Shown in pieces: positions 22,072 through 33,526 of a stretch of DNA of 64,000 bases. Each line of letters begins with the position of its first letter. The stretch's first letter is position 1. The notes under the pieces are model-generated. The model did no database searches. It saw only the letters and a program-made list of their open reading frames with translations, and had not been told where the DNA came from. This stretch comes from Brachypterus glaber. Lineage: Eukaryota > Arthropoda > Insecta > Coleoptera > Kateretidae. A program made the position numbers and the translations under genes. The stretch covers positions 73,172,095 to 73,236,094 of the forward strand of contig OY294044.1 of assembly GCA_958510825.1 (NCBI GenBank), in the 5' to 3' direction.

Positions 22072-22750
22072 ATGTTAATTAATATTTTAATTTTAATATT
22101 TTACTCGGATGATTTTATTGATTATCGAGTAATTTCAAAAGCATATCGGAGTCCCCAAGGGTCGATTCTGGGGCCATTATTATTTTTAATTTTTATAAAT
22201 AACCTTAATATTTTTGTCCAAAGGGTATTATTATTGTATTTGCAGATGATACAAGGATAACTATCTATGCAAAACATCTTGATGAATTAGCTAAGTTAAT
22301 ACTTCTTACCGTTAATGAGCTCAGTGCGTGGTGCCAAAGAAACAAATTGATTTTAAATACCAAGACAGTGCCAGTAAACAATTTTAAAATTTTTGACAAC
22401 ATTACTTTTTTCGCTAGTACTAAATTCTTGGGCACAATTTTAGATAACAACCTTAATTGGGAAAGTCATATCGACAGCATATGCAAAAAATTAAATAGCG
22501 CCTGTTTTAAAATCCTACAGGTAATGAGTTCACTAGATGTATCCGCTTTACTAAAAGTGTACTATGCTTTAGCATACTCCCGTATATCTTTTAATATTAA
22601 ATGTTGGGGTTTCTCGTATTATTTTACTAGAATATTCATTATTCAAAAAAGGCTATTACGCTTGATGTTTAATCTCGGATATAGAGATAATTGTAGGGAT
22701 ATATTTAGGTTAAATAAGTTACTAACAGCTCCTTACATTTATATTTAAAA
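22072..22750 (+). pseudogene. Jockey-like reverse transcriptase fragment
   Basis: Starts at motif B (SPQGSILGPLLFLIFINNLNIF). A frameshift just upstream of the catalytic block puts VFADDTRIT (near 22237) in another frame. The 22347-22748 frame holds KFLGTILDNNLNWESHID, the usual block after motif D. The final RLMFNLGYRDNCRDIF matches LKLNYRDSCRNLF at 51493, so these are two copies of one family. The 5' RT half and the endonuclease are missing. Confidence 0.88.
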
Positions 22751-23250
22751 TGCGTAACCTTTGTATGGAAAAATATAAATCAGTTCACTTTCAATTCGGA
22801 AAATCATGATTAGCACACTAGGCATCAGTTATTAAGGATCCCAGTGCACAAAACAAAAGTCACCTTTATATAATTGCACAAGTCTATAAAATGTTTTGCC
22901 TGAAAATTTAAGAAATATAAATAGTTAAGTCAAAAGTAAAACTTATTTTACTTCAAAAAAGTTTTTACAGTTTTGAATTTTAAAGAATATCTTTTATTAT
23001 TATTTATTTATTTTATTTATTTATTGCGTGTCTGGTTTTTTATGTATTTATTTTAAATTTTAATTAATTTCTATTTTTATTTTGATCGAGTTTTAATTTT
23101 TAAGTGTGCTATTTTTAAACTATGCAACTATTTATATATTCTCTTTAATTATTTATTTTTTTAAAGATTTATTTATCTACTTTTTTTAATTATTTATGTG
23201 TACTTGTAGTTTTAACTCATTTATAACAACTGTTTAAGTATAAGTGTGTC
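22751..23250 (+). other. Probable 3' UTR of the same retrotransposon
   Basis: Very AT-rich, low complexity (TTTAT runs). The part 23150-23250 is present again, inverted, at 24425-24540. Confidence 0.45.
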
Positions 23251-23305
23251 ATTTTTAAATCCGAATTTATATAAATAAAATTATAAAATTCGGATTTAAA
23301 AATTA

Positions 23306-24424
23306 GGCGTATAGTTCAAGGGTGGCCCATCTCACTTTATGGAAATATCGAGATAATGGCTATTTAAATTTCTCCGATTTTTTAATCTTTGATCTAGGCT
23401 GCATTTTTTTATTTAATTTTTTTCTGTTAGGGTTTTTAGACTCAACCAACATTAAGGTAATGACAAACAAATTTATTTAACTTTCTTTACTTTCTTAGAG
23501 AAAAAAGATGGTGCATTGGTTGCACTATACATTCATTTTGGGCCACTATTGCATTAAGAACGACCTGACGTTCAATAACAAGTTTTTTTTTGAGTAGATT
23601 AACCTCACATGTTACTTTAAAATTTTAATTATTTTTATATGTGAAAGAAATGTTCGTTATTTAATAACAGAATAGTCAAAATACTAATAATTATGCTCTG
23701 GAATAGTTAAATAAACGTTTTTTTACTGTGCTTGGAGTAATTACCTTAAAAAATGAAGAATAACTAATGCGTAAACATTGTTTAAGTACCTAAATTGATT
23801 TCAGTTCCTATGATCTCAAAGTTTAAGGTAAGTTGTAATTATTTTTTATTAATAAAGCAACATGTACAAAATTAGTAACATAAAGCTTCTGCATTTGTGC
23901 AGAAAATGATTTGTTTTGGGACGAACAAATAACTTTCTCGATAAAACAACTTTTGGCTTTTTTAAGAATCTTTCTAAAAATATCTTTATAAATCCTTGGA
24001 AAAACTTGCCTTGTTAGCTTTTTTAAGAATAAAATTGACATTTTTAATGATGCAGTTGGCTTTTTCAACATCCCCAATAATATAACCCAGCGAACACCAC
24101 TATCAACCCATTAGGGAACATTCTAGGGGGGGAGGGCGAATTTGTTTAAAACGTTTCGCTTTGTTTTAAGGGGAGGATGGGGGCAAATGGTATGTTACAA
24201 TTAAAAATTATATATAGCCTATACCTGTGGTCCACTCTTGCACTAATAAAAGCGATAATTTTAATAATGCAATAGTGCTTTAAATGCTTGTATCGTGCCA
24301 AAAAGAAAACCCTCTGTTATGAGGGTGGTATGTAATGAACGATATAGATATCATTATTATATTTATAGAAAAACGCAAATCTAAAAAAAAAAACACATAT
24401 GGGCCACTCTTGCACTATACGCCT
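23306..24424. mobile_element. TIR element of 1.1 kb between inverted flanks
   Basis: Termini aggcgtatagttcaagggtg (left) and cttgcactatacgcct (right) are inverted repeats of about 26 bp that include ggcccat. Subterminal copies of tgggccact and ttgcactat occur at 23535-23555 and 24232. The minus-strand frame 23823-24077 is lysine-rich and unrecognised. The sequences outside both ends are inverted copies of each other (23150-23250 against 24425-24540). Confidence 0.7.
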
Positions 24425-24639
24425 CAAATGACACACTTAAACTTAAACAGAATACTGTAGTAAATAAGTTAAAACAAGTACAAGTGCACATATATAATTA
24501 AAAAAAGTAGATAAATAAATGGCTAAAAAAATAAAAAGTCAAAATTTGTATATATACACAAATTTATTAATATTGTTTATTTTTATTTTTTTTTCCATAT
24601 ATATGTAAGCTTTTTATAAAATTATTTAAATTGTTAAAC

Positions 24640-24720
24640 TTAAACTATGTATACGTGGGCAGAAAGACCTCGGTCAATAGCCTATTGGAATTTCCAATAA
24701 AGATTTTATTATTTATAAAA
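24640..24720 (+). repeat. 3' end of a non-LTR retrotransposon
   Basis: gacctcggtcaatagcctat, then ttggaatttccaataaag and an A/T tail. This is the style of 3' terminus found on insect LINEs, separate from the RT fragment upstream or its displaced end. Confidence 0.5.
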
Positions 24721-24751
24721 TAAAATAAGGGAAACATATAATCAGACTTCA

Positions 24752-24822
24752 CAATTTTTATTAAAATATTTGTGACTGCAGTTTCGTAAGCATAAAGCTA
24801 CATCATCAGACAATAAATAAAT
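24752..24822 (-). ncRNA. Hammerhead ribozyme motif
   Basis: On the minus strand: core CTGATGA (24809-24803), one extra T, stem II GTAGC with GCTTAC (one bulged base, loop TTTAT), core GAAA (24785-24782), stem III ACT/AGT closed by GC, cleavage C at 24774. Stem I pairs TTGT with ACAA next to the core and, beyond an internal loop, TTTATT with AATAAA. The extra T before stem II matches the PLE hammerheads in this window. This suggests a PLE-type terminus, though no PLE coding sequence is nearby. Confidence 0.78.
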
Positions 24823-25040
24823 AGATAAGTTAAACAAATAAAAACTATAACATTGTTAGGTCCTAACCTAATTTTATATTTTATAACTTCACTATAAGAA
24901 GCATAACATTAAAAAATGGACAGTTTTCCAGAATGGATTTTATTATTATTATTACACAAATTTTATACTATTTATATTTATTTTTTAATTATTTGTTGTA
25001 TTTTGCAGTTATAATTAAATAGTTTTTTTTTTCTATATGC

Positions 25041-25042
<2 letters not shown>

Positions 25043-25106
<64 letters not shown>
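25043..25106. repeat. (AT)n microsatellite
   Basis: About 32 uninterrupted AT units, some 230 bp upstream of the minus-strand hammerhead. Confidence 0.98.
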
Positions 25107-26035
25107 TCTTATTTAGATTAAGCTTTATTGACCTGCCATATGTACGTTTGTATCTTAAATGCTAAATAAATATTATTATGAAAAATTAAATTCTGTAGTT
25201 TAGCGAAAAAACTCCTTAGTAAAAAAAGTATCAATTCCTATAGATTTTTGGGATGAACAATTCAATAAAAAAAGCTACCAATTTTCGAGTTTTCGAGGAC
25301 CCTTAAACGGCCCTAAAAAGCCCATAAGAACTGTTTTTATTCGCTTGTATTCCAAAGTGACATTTTTTCAAACCAAACCAAACGCTTTTTTTTTGTGAAA
25401 TAGATACTTTATCCTTATTTAGGTTAGTATGCCCAGAAGATTTTAATCAGAGAATGTTTATAACAATAATTTAAAAAAGGATATCGTTTTAAAAGTGAGT
25501 TTTGGGCTAAATGAGAATAATATGTTTTTGTTTAAAAAAAAGTGCAAAATTATGAAAAGAAATGATGATAAACTGTTTAATAAGTTTATTTATTAATTTT
25601 GATCAACATAATTATTCGTTAACAATTTTTGTGTTATCGTAAACGTTACAATACTAACGTGCTAAATGCCTCTATCTTATCTTAAGAAAAGTGACGTTTT
25701 TTTGTTTATCTGAACATCAACATAAAATTTGGAATGTATAATAAAAACACTGTACAATATTAATCAAATGTATTTATTTAACACTACAGCTTAAAAGTCT
25801 CTTAAAATTTTGTATGGAAATAATAATAATAAAATAAAGGTATTTAACACGTTGAAAGCCACATTAAATTACTAGTCTGGGGTCACACTGTCCCATGGGA
25901 CTGCAGGCTTTAGGTTACTATACTGTAACGTTGTAGCTGCTCGATTACTTTACAATATTATTAGTATAAATACATACCTCAAAAACAACTCGATACTCTT
26001 ACTGAAAAACTAGTCTGATAAGTACAATACACATT
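25107..26035. other. No recognised feature
   Basis: AT-rich. ttaacacgttgaaagcc at 25847 resembles a single piggyBac-style end, but no inverted partner was found. Confidence 0.45.
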
Positions 26036-26085
26036 GTGTAATACAAGTGTAATACACAATGTAATACACAATGTAATACACAATG
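26036..26085 (+). repeat. Short tandem repeat, 13-bp unit
   Basis: taatacacaatg-type units, about four copies. The last passes into acacaatgtgt, which is a palindrome. Confidence 0.9.
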
Positions 26086-26504
26086 TGTATTTTACACCAT
26101 GTTAAATCCGTAAAAATTAACGAAACAAATCAACTTAATATTTCAATTTTACAGTCAAGGGTAGTCAACACATCACAATACACAGCCCTTGGCCCCACAG
26201 AAGAAGTTGTTTTTATTTTGACATGACATCACACTTGACACGAACCATCGTTAGTTGCAATGTTGCCAAATCATGCATTGATATATGTCAACATTCGTAA
26301 TTAAAATAATTAATTAAAGTATGTTCCGGGATGTAAAGAGGGCTAAAATTTTAGCTAAGTATTTATTTTTTTATGTAGTCTTATCGTTGCAGGCGATTTA
26401 GCCCAAAATATGATACCCTCCTTTATCGAGATGTGTGTTGTTTATTTTTTATTGGAAAAAATTAATTGTTTATAGTTACTAGAATGTGCAAAGTTCAAGG
26501 TATT

Positions 26505-26622
26505 AAGGCCTATCCAGAAGCTTGCACAAGAACATAAAACATAAGAATGCGATGCCGTAATTGGCTTACAAGATACATGGCAGCACATCAAGCGAATCAC
26601 GGCATCGCATAGCCCTTAATCT
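26505..26622. mobile_element. Short palindromic MITE, copy 2
   Basis: Starts with aaggcctatccagaagct like 16098. Inner arms aatgcgatgccgt and acggcatcgcat form a strong hairpin around gatacatggcagcacatcaa, a block shared with copy 1. The far TIR is shortened. Confidence 0.7.
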
Positions 26623-27180
26623 TTAAAAATTTAATTACACTTAATATATAAAGTTATTATCTTAAAAATTTGGCAACGCCGTTAAATTAATTGTGTGGTC
26701 TTTGTCAAAAACGCAAATAACCATCAGTGGCGTACTGCTTACAGGTTTAAATTGTATAAAAAAATATTGCTCAAAAACAACTGCTCCGAATGTTTTCTTT
26801 TTTCTAATAATATTCTTTTTTCACTTTACCCGGTTCGTGATTTATTTTTTGTAATTTTTTTCTGAATCACCCTGTATAATATATGCTGTATTACAGTTTA
26901 TATTGTGACAAAAATATAAATAAAAAAGGTCTGAATAAAATTAATATTGAGTTGATATTTAATATTACAATAATGTGACAAAGAAACAGAATAGAGTTTT
27001 GAAATATTACCTTTTTTGCTTCCTTTAAAAATGAATTTTTATACATTTTATGTTCAGTTCAGCCGCTTTCCGTTATTTCACCCAACATTGTTAGGGTAAG
27101 GTTACCTTAATTAAATTAAATTTTACATGGAATAACTTAAAACTTTAAGATAATGCATATTGTTCTTTCTCATTTATTAT
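26623..27180. other. No recognised feature
   Basis: AT-rich, no supported gene or repeat. Confidence 0.5.
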
Positions 27181-27181
27181 A

Positions 27182-27896
27182 CAGAGCGGTCCAAAAGTCA
27201 CCCCCCCTCTTAACTTTTGAACGAGTTTAGATATCGACTTCAAATTTAGAACTCTTAAATAAGAAAACTTAAACTATCTTTAAGCATATATTTGATACTT
27301 TTAGCTCTTAAAATGTGGACAGGAGGGCATGGGGCGACATTTTTTTAAACGGAAAGGTGGCTCGTGTGATACATCATTTTAAAGCTTATAAAATTCTCTA
27401 TTTAGCTGTATATTTTTAATTTTTTTAAACATTTTTTTTTGGTTTAAAATAGGGTTGAAAATGGGTATTTTTGTCAAAATTTCTCTAAAAATCCAAACAA
27501 TTTTTTAAAAATGCCTAATTTCATAATGAAAAAAAGTAAATTACACTTTTCAACTAATTTTAGTTGACATAAATAAAAATTAACAAAAAAGAAACTTAAA
27601 AATTTATTTTTTTAGCACAAAAAACTAAAAAATCAAAACCTTAAAAATCATGTTTAAAAAATTTAAAAATATATGGTTATATAGAGAATTTTAAAGGCTT
27701 TAAAATGATGTATCACACGATCCCCCTTTCCATTAAAAAAAATTCCCCCCATGCCCCCCTGCCCACATTTTAAGAGATAAAAGTATCAAATATATGCTTA
27801 AAGGTAGTTTAAGTTATTTAAGAGTTCTAAATTTGAAATCGATATCTCAACTCGTTCAAAAGTTAAGAGGGGGGGGGTGACTTTTGGACCGTACTG
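27182..27896. mobile_element. mariner-like foldback MITE, 715 bp
   Basis: Ends CAGAGCGGTCCAAAAGTC and GACTTTTGGACCGTACTG are inverted and flanked by TA on both sides, as for Tc1/mariner insertions. Pairing extends over nearly the whole length (centre about 27540), including matching aagtatcaaatatatgctta blocks. No transposase. Confidence 0.85.
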
Positions 27897-27954
27897 TATT
27901 TTTAAATAAGGTGAACCTTGCTATTGATTTTGACAAAAAAACATATTTCGGTCG

Positions 27955-28045
27955 GGTGGTCGTTCGGTGGTTATCTCGATCAGTCTGTCTATAAAAACTT
28001 TTAGGCACGATAACTTAAGAACGCTTGTAGTTAGAGACTTGTTTG
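27955..28045 (+). repeat. CTGTC/CGATAAC core fragment
   Basis: gatcagtctgtctataaaa, then ggcacgataacttaagaacg and gttagagact. It directly follows the mariner-like MITE. Confidence 0.65.
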
Positions 28046-28369
28046 GAATGAAGATTTGTCAAATTTTGCACTAAAAACATATTTAAATAAACAAAATTTA
28101 AAATCTCCTTTGAATTTTTAGAGCCTGCATTTTGAAAAAATTGAGTTCCCAAATTATACCTATGTGTTTCCAAATTATACTGACTGATTGTAGAAAAAAC
28201 TAAAATTTAAATATTTTTAAATGATAAAATCGGAATAAGAATAAGAGGAAATTACAAAGAAAGATTTCTTCGACATATGGCTCTTAAGGGCACCTGTATC
28301 TGACTCATAACCTTTAAGAGGTTCTAGCTTAAGGCTTATGGCTTTGTTTTCTACACAGTCACACATATT

Positions 28370-28536
28370 GTCGCCTTGCATACAAAGGGGCTTATCACAA
28401 ATATTTTTAATTTTTTGTAAAATTGGGAAACTTTATAACTATATATATATAACTGAAATTTTATAATAACAATTTTAAAATGTTTTTTCTGTAAAATACA
28501 AATTTTTGAAATACGCCCCTTTGTGTGCAAGGTGAC
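28370..28536. mobile_element. MITE of 167 bp
   Basis: Terminal inverted repeats gtcgccttgcatacaaagg and cctttgtgtgcaaggtgac, 22 bp with two mismatches. The interior is A/T-rich. No target duplication is clear. Confidence 0.75.
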
Positions 28537-28703
28537 GAGATTTCATCCTAACAACATCTACGAAAATGCAAAAATAATAAAAACTAGCGTGCATATACTA
28601 CAAAAAACCAAAAAAGCTTGAAACTAGTGCATTAAATGTGAGCTATTATCATCGTCTAGAAACATCGCATTTTTATTGTTATTTCTTGAATCAATCAGAA
28701 ACC

Positions 28704-28932
28704 TTAACACGTGTTCGCGCTCAACTATACAATTTTTTGTATTTTATTAACATCGTATATAATACATATTTTCGGCCGAATGTGAAAACCCTGGTACACC
28801 GATGTATATACATTATATATAGCCTTAAATGCAATATCTTAAGTATAACTGACAAGCAATGGATTTAAAGGTGTATAGAAACTGAATTAAACCGTGTACC
28901 ACCGGTGGCGCACATCGGCGCGAACGTGTTAA
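28704..28932. mobile_element. piggyBac-like MITE, TTAA-flanked
   Basis: Starts TTAACACGTGTTCGCGC and ends GCGCGAACGTGTTAA, inverted repeats that include TTAA. The interior has ggtacaccgatgta and a tgtaccaccggtgg echo. The open frame 28638-28868 overlapping it is a by-product. Confidence 0.72.
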
Positions 28933-29309
28933 ATAGCATGTTATTTTCGTCAAATAATAGATCGACAATATAGACATAAAATAGTTCCTGAATATCATGC
29001 TATTTAAAATTTACATAAGGTTAAATATAGAATGCTATTTATGACCTAAATTGTGTGGAAAATATCATGCTAATTTCTACCTTGTTTAGCAGTATATTTT
29101 TGATCTAATTTTGGTTATAATTTACGCAAAGAAAGGTTATTATTTTACTGCCATCACTTTCGCTTTTAATTCTGATAGTACCACCCAACAGATCACTTAG
29201 AAGTGATAGAACTATCATTCCTTCTAAAACTTGACTATACTTCTAAGGTCACTGTTAATTTTGTTCTGTACTTCTTTGCACATTAATCCAGTCAAATATG
29301 AATTCAACC

Positions 29310-29931
29310 TAGGAATGAAGGATAACAAGCTATAAACTTATATAAATCTTTGTTTTGGCATTCTTTAAGTTAGCTCAAAAGTCTCATAGAATTTTGTGTC
29401 CGCGTCGCAAGATATTCAACCTCAGAGGTCTCAAAAACCGCTTTTTTGTAATTATCTTCTTTTCTTTGCTTCAACTGACATTTTTAGTTATTAGCAAAGT
29501 TGTAAAACTTAGAATTCTCTAGAAGGTGGTAGAAAGCAATATTTCATACAATTAACCGTTCCCGAGATAGAGCGCTTATCCGTATATTTGATAATGCTAG
29601 TTCAAATGTGGAATTCAATACATAGAGCACTTATCCGTATATTTGGTATCGATAATACGGATAAGTGCTCTATCTCGAAAACGGTTAATTGTATAAAATA
29701 TTTTCTTATACCAACTTGTAGAGAATTTTATGTTCTACAACTATGCTAATAACTCAAAATGTCATTTGAAGCAAAGAAAACAGGATAATTAGAAAAAAGC
29801 GGTTTTTGCGACCTTTGACCTTAAATATCTTACGACGCGGACACGAGATTCTATAAGACTTTTGAGCTAACTTATAGAATATCAAAACAAAGATTTATAC
29901 AAGTTTATAGCTTGTTATGTTTCATCCCAAT
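29310..29931. mobile_element. Foldback element of 620 bp
   Basis: Long imperfect inverted arms: gataacaagctataaactt (29321) against aagtttatagcttgttatg (29901), ttttgtgtccgcgtcg against cgacgcggacacgag, and an inner pair of cttatccgtatatttg and ataatacggataag. The centre is about 29640. No coding capacity. Confidence 0.85.
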
Positions 29932-31106
29932 CCCTTTTTTCACCTTAAATGACTATACTACATTTGTATTTTTAAAAGACCTGAGAAGAATTTATAATTC
30001 GTAGATTCGCAAAACCGCTTTCGTGCATCCATTCTGAAAACTTAACTTATACTAAACGTCTGGTAAGAAAAAAGAAACAAAATAAATACTATTTTGAAAT
30101 ATTTTTCTCCATAAGCCCAACTTTAGCTAACTATTTTAATAGTTAATATTGATCCAAAATAAGTACAGGAATAGACCTTCAGCACGAAGAAGACTCAAAA
30201 ACCATCAAAAGAGGATTTTGTGTAAAAAGTGCATAAAACTGGTTTGAAACGCGAACTCCTCAATTATTATCAAAAAAAATGTGCATAAAATATTATTTGG
30301 GTATTCCTTTCTAATGAACTCTTTTACAATATAGCCGACTAGCCAAGGCTAGTTAGTCAAAATCGATTTTTTCTTTAACTTAAATATTTTATTTTATTAT
30401 TTATTTATTTACTTATTAATAAACTGTTTAAATTGTTTTGTATTCTGTTATTAGATCGTATATTATTAAATGTTATTGGAGGCTTAACACTTTAAAAAAA
30501 TCAAAAATCAATTTTTTTAGAAAAAAATACTTTTGTTAGAAAGATAAATCTTACCAAATTTAAAAAATAATATCAAAAACAAAAAATATAGAAGAAAAAG
30601 TGCAAAAGGGAACGTTCAAGTATTACGTAACGCAAATTTTGATCATTTAAAAGTTTTAGGGGCTTAACTTAGAAAAATTAAAAAAGAAGGAAAAGCGATA
30701 AACGTAATATTTTCAGGAAAAATTAAATTTATAAAAAGGATCACATACAAAAATCCATTTTAAAAAAATATTATTTTATGTAAGGGAAAGTTTTATTTTG
30801 TTAACAGTACACTAAGTGTGTTTTTTTTTTGATAATTGACTAATTTTGACCTAAACCATATACAAAATTTAGCTTAAATTAAATTTTTTTAGTCCGTATA
30901 TCAAAAACAAAGTTTTATTAATTAATGTTTAATATTCGTTGCCTTCATGAATAAATTCATTATATTAACAAAACTTAATTAAATAAATTTAACATTATAA
31001 TGTTATTATGTTTATATTATAATAACTTGTAAGCAATAATAATATTATAATAAAACCTTCTTACAATTAAAAACATTCATCAGCTCAAAACTAATGTATT
31101 TTTATA
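29932..31106. other. AT-rich; lone Tc1-type end at 30608
   Basis: No gene. gggaacgttcaagtattacg at 30608, followed by taacgcaaattttgatcatt, is a single copy of the TIR that bounds the MITE at 49657-49792. Confidence 0.55.
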
Positions 31107-31925
31107 AAATATTTTACTATTCCTTAAAAAGACTTTTGTTTGATTAACGCAGTCGTCCCTACGAAGTGACTGATCGATTTCGTGCTTTTAAGCACTCTTC
31201 AGAGCCACATATCGGTAGTAGGGACAACTACGAAAATCAAATCCTTTCCATATATCTCTATATGGAGTTTAAAAATCGTTGTAAGGAATAGTAAAAACAG
31301 CTAGCGACATCTACTGCTAAAAGCAGAGACTGGATAAACCTATCGACTGTCCAAAAAAGGAAGCAGTTATTGGTTTCAAGAACCTATTGCACGCTGTCGA
31401 TAGGGGGCAGATTAATCAATGCCACGGTGGACATTGCCTCCAATTGAATCCTAAACGCTAGGAGGGTACCTTTTACAGTGGTATCTGAATTAATAAACAA
31501 AATTAAATTGTTTGATATTTACAAATTTAAAATATCTATATAAAATATTTTACTATTCCTTAAAACGACTTTTGTTTGATTAACGCAGTCGTCCCTCCGA
31601 AGTGACTGATCGATCATTAATTAATCTGCCCCCTATCGACAGCGTGTAATAGGTTCTTGAAACCAATAACTGCTTCCTTTTTTTGGGCTGTCGATAGGTT
31701 TATCCAGTCTCTGCTTTTAGCAGTAGATGTCGCTAGCTGTTTTTACTATTCCTTACAACGATTTTTAAACTCCATATAGAGATAAATCGATCAGTCACTT
31801 CGGAGGGACGACTGCGTTAATCAAACAAAAGTCGTTTTAAGGAATAGTAAAATATTTTATATAGATTTTTTAAATTTGTAAATATCAAACAATTTAATTT
31901 AGTTTATTAATGTATTTTTAATGAC
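31107..31925. mobile_element. Complex foldback carrying a hammerhead
   Basis: Blocks in order: A (31107-31180, ttttactattccttaaaa ...gtgactgatcga), the hammerhead, B (31240-31415), spacer, C (31488-31615), D (31616-31770, inverted B), E (31780-31925, inverted C and A). A pairs with E and B with D; C also pairs with E and repeats A directly. C and E lose homology to the hammerhead copy within about ten bases of its predicted cleavage site. No ORF. The B/D block includes gctgtcgatagggggcag. Confidence 0.82.
31155..31225 (-). ncRNA. Type I hammerhead ribozyme, complete secondary structure
   Basis: On the minus strand: stem I outer GTCCCTAC (31225-31218) with GTAGGGAC (31162-31155), 8 perfect pairs; internal loop TACCGATAT against TTC; stem I inner GTGGCT with AGTCAC, 6 pairs including one G-U; core CTGAAGA (31202-31196); stem II GTGCTT/AAGCAC; core GAAA (31081 + 100, that is 31181-31178); stem III AT/AT around CG; cleavage C at 31172. 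All conserved core bases are present, so this is a strong candidate for activity. Confidence 0.87.
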
Positions 31926-33526
31926 ATTACGTAAAGTATTAGGTCATATGCATTTCTCAATTGTAAAACTAGAATAATTTATTATAAAATAATTAATATT
32001 CTTTATTAATAATTACAAATAGTAACCTTTTTACGAATTATAAACCCTCTAACGGAGGGTATTATAATTAATAATAATTATTTAAAGTATTTTAATTATT
32101 TTAATACTTTAAAGATAATAAACTATATTTATAAATAAAGATTAATAGTTAATACTTAATAATACTTCATGGTTTTAATAGCCATATGATTTAAACATAC
32201 TATATGCTTAATAAATGTATTTCGTATATTTCTAAAAATATCAAATCCAAAATACCAATAAAAAATAAATTGGCTAAACGTCGGAAGTGCAAACAGGCTT
32301 TTAGTACAAGATTTTTCCAATAAAAACAAAACATATAGAAGAAGCTTTAGTTTTGGCACTTTTTTTTCAAGTTAACATTTTAAAAGCCTTACAAGTATAT
32401 AAACGAAATTATTAAAATCGTCATAGTCCAAATACCAACACTTTTTTAATTAGCAAGATTTAACATCTATGTTATCACTTTAGTGAACACAACATGGACA
32501 TGGCATAAAAATCTCCAATTACTTAAGGTAAGAACTACCTTTCTACAAATCGTCAGCTTCCTAGGCCTTAACTGGCATCGTGATATTGTACATACATTAC
32601 ATAGTGGGGTTTCAGCAGACCCCATTTTTTTTACATAAAAGTTGGAATGAAAAGACAATTGAAAAAAAAACAAAAATATTGAAGTATTTTATTTATTTTT
32701 AGAGGATCAGCGCAATAAATTAAATTTATTATGAAAAAACACAAAAAGAAAAATTAAAAAAATAACTTGTTCTCCTTGGTTTAAAACATTAAAATAACAT
32801 TAAATAATTCAAAATATTGTTATTCTGCGTAAAATCTCCGCTACTGAATTCAATCTAAAACTTTTTTTATTTTTACAAACCTCACATGTGTATTAGTGTT
32901 TCTTATAAAAATAAGATCTTTAGTATTTATGATATATAAAATTTTTATCAAAATATAGCGAAAAAATACAAAAAAATCTGATTTTTTGAATTTAGAAGCT
33001 TATAAAAAACAAACGATAAAGATATTTGAAATTCCCTTTTTTTTTGGTTAGAGCCCTATTAAAAGAAAACCAAACCACTGAAAAAAGAAATTAATTATAC
33101 CTTAATTCTTTTTTTTACTACAACTATAGGCAAAAAAAACACTGTGCGCTATATCTCAAAAGTCAAACGAACTGATCCAGAAAAATGGAAAAAGTTTATA
33201 AAATCAGCGCAACAAATATAGCCAGATGCAACTAAAATGGTATCAGACTCCATTATCTTAATGTGTCTATGAGATATAGCCTGAATGAATAAGTCTGGGC
33301 AACCCTGTATAGTTCTGAGATATTTAGAAAGTGTATTAGGTCCAAACGTGTATGGCACCTTCCCCGAAGGGGAAAAGTACCTTATACTTACTTGGTAATA
33401 TTATCTCATTAAAAAAAAAAAAAATTAGTTATCGCTTCTGTGCCTAGACGGCAATATACACTGAGAAAAAAATCTGATCCTATTTTATTACTTATCTCTG
33501 TATTATTTATTACTAATCAATTATGG
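31926..33526. other. No recognised gene
   Basis: AT-rich. Minus-strand frames at 32156-32359, 32467-32673 and 33149-33358 show no recognisable domain. Confidence 0.5.

Noticed and set aside
25847..25930. piggyBac-like element from ttaacacgttgaaagcc
   Set aside because: Only one end is seen; no inverted partner followed by TTAA within reach.
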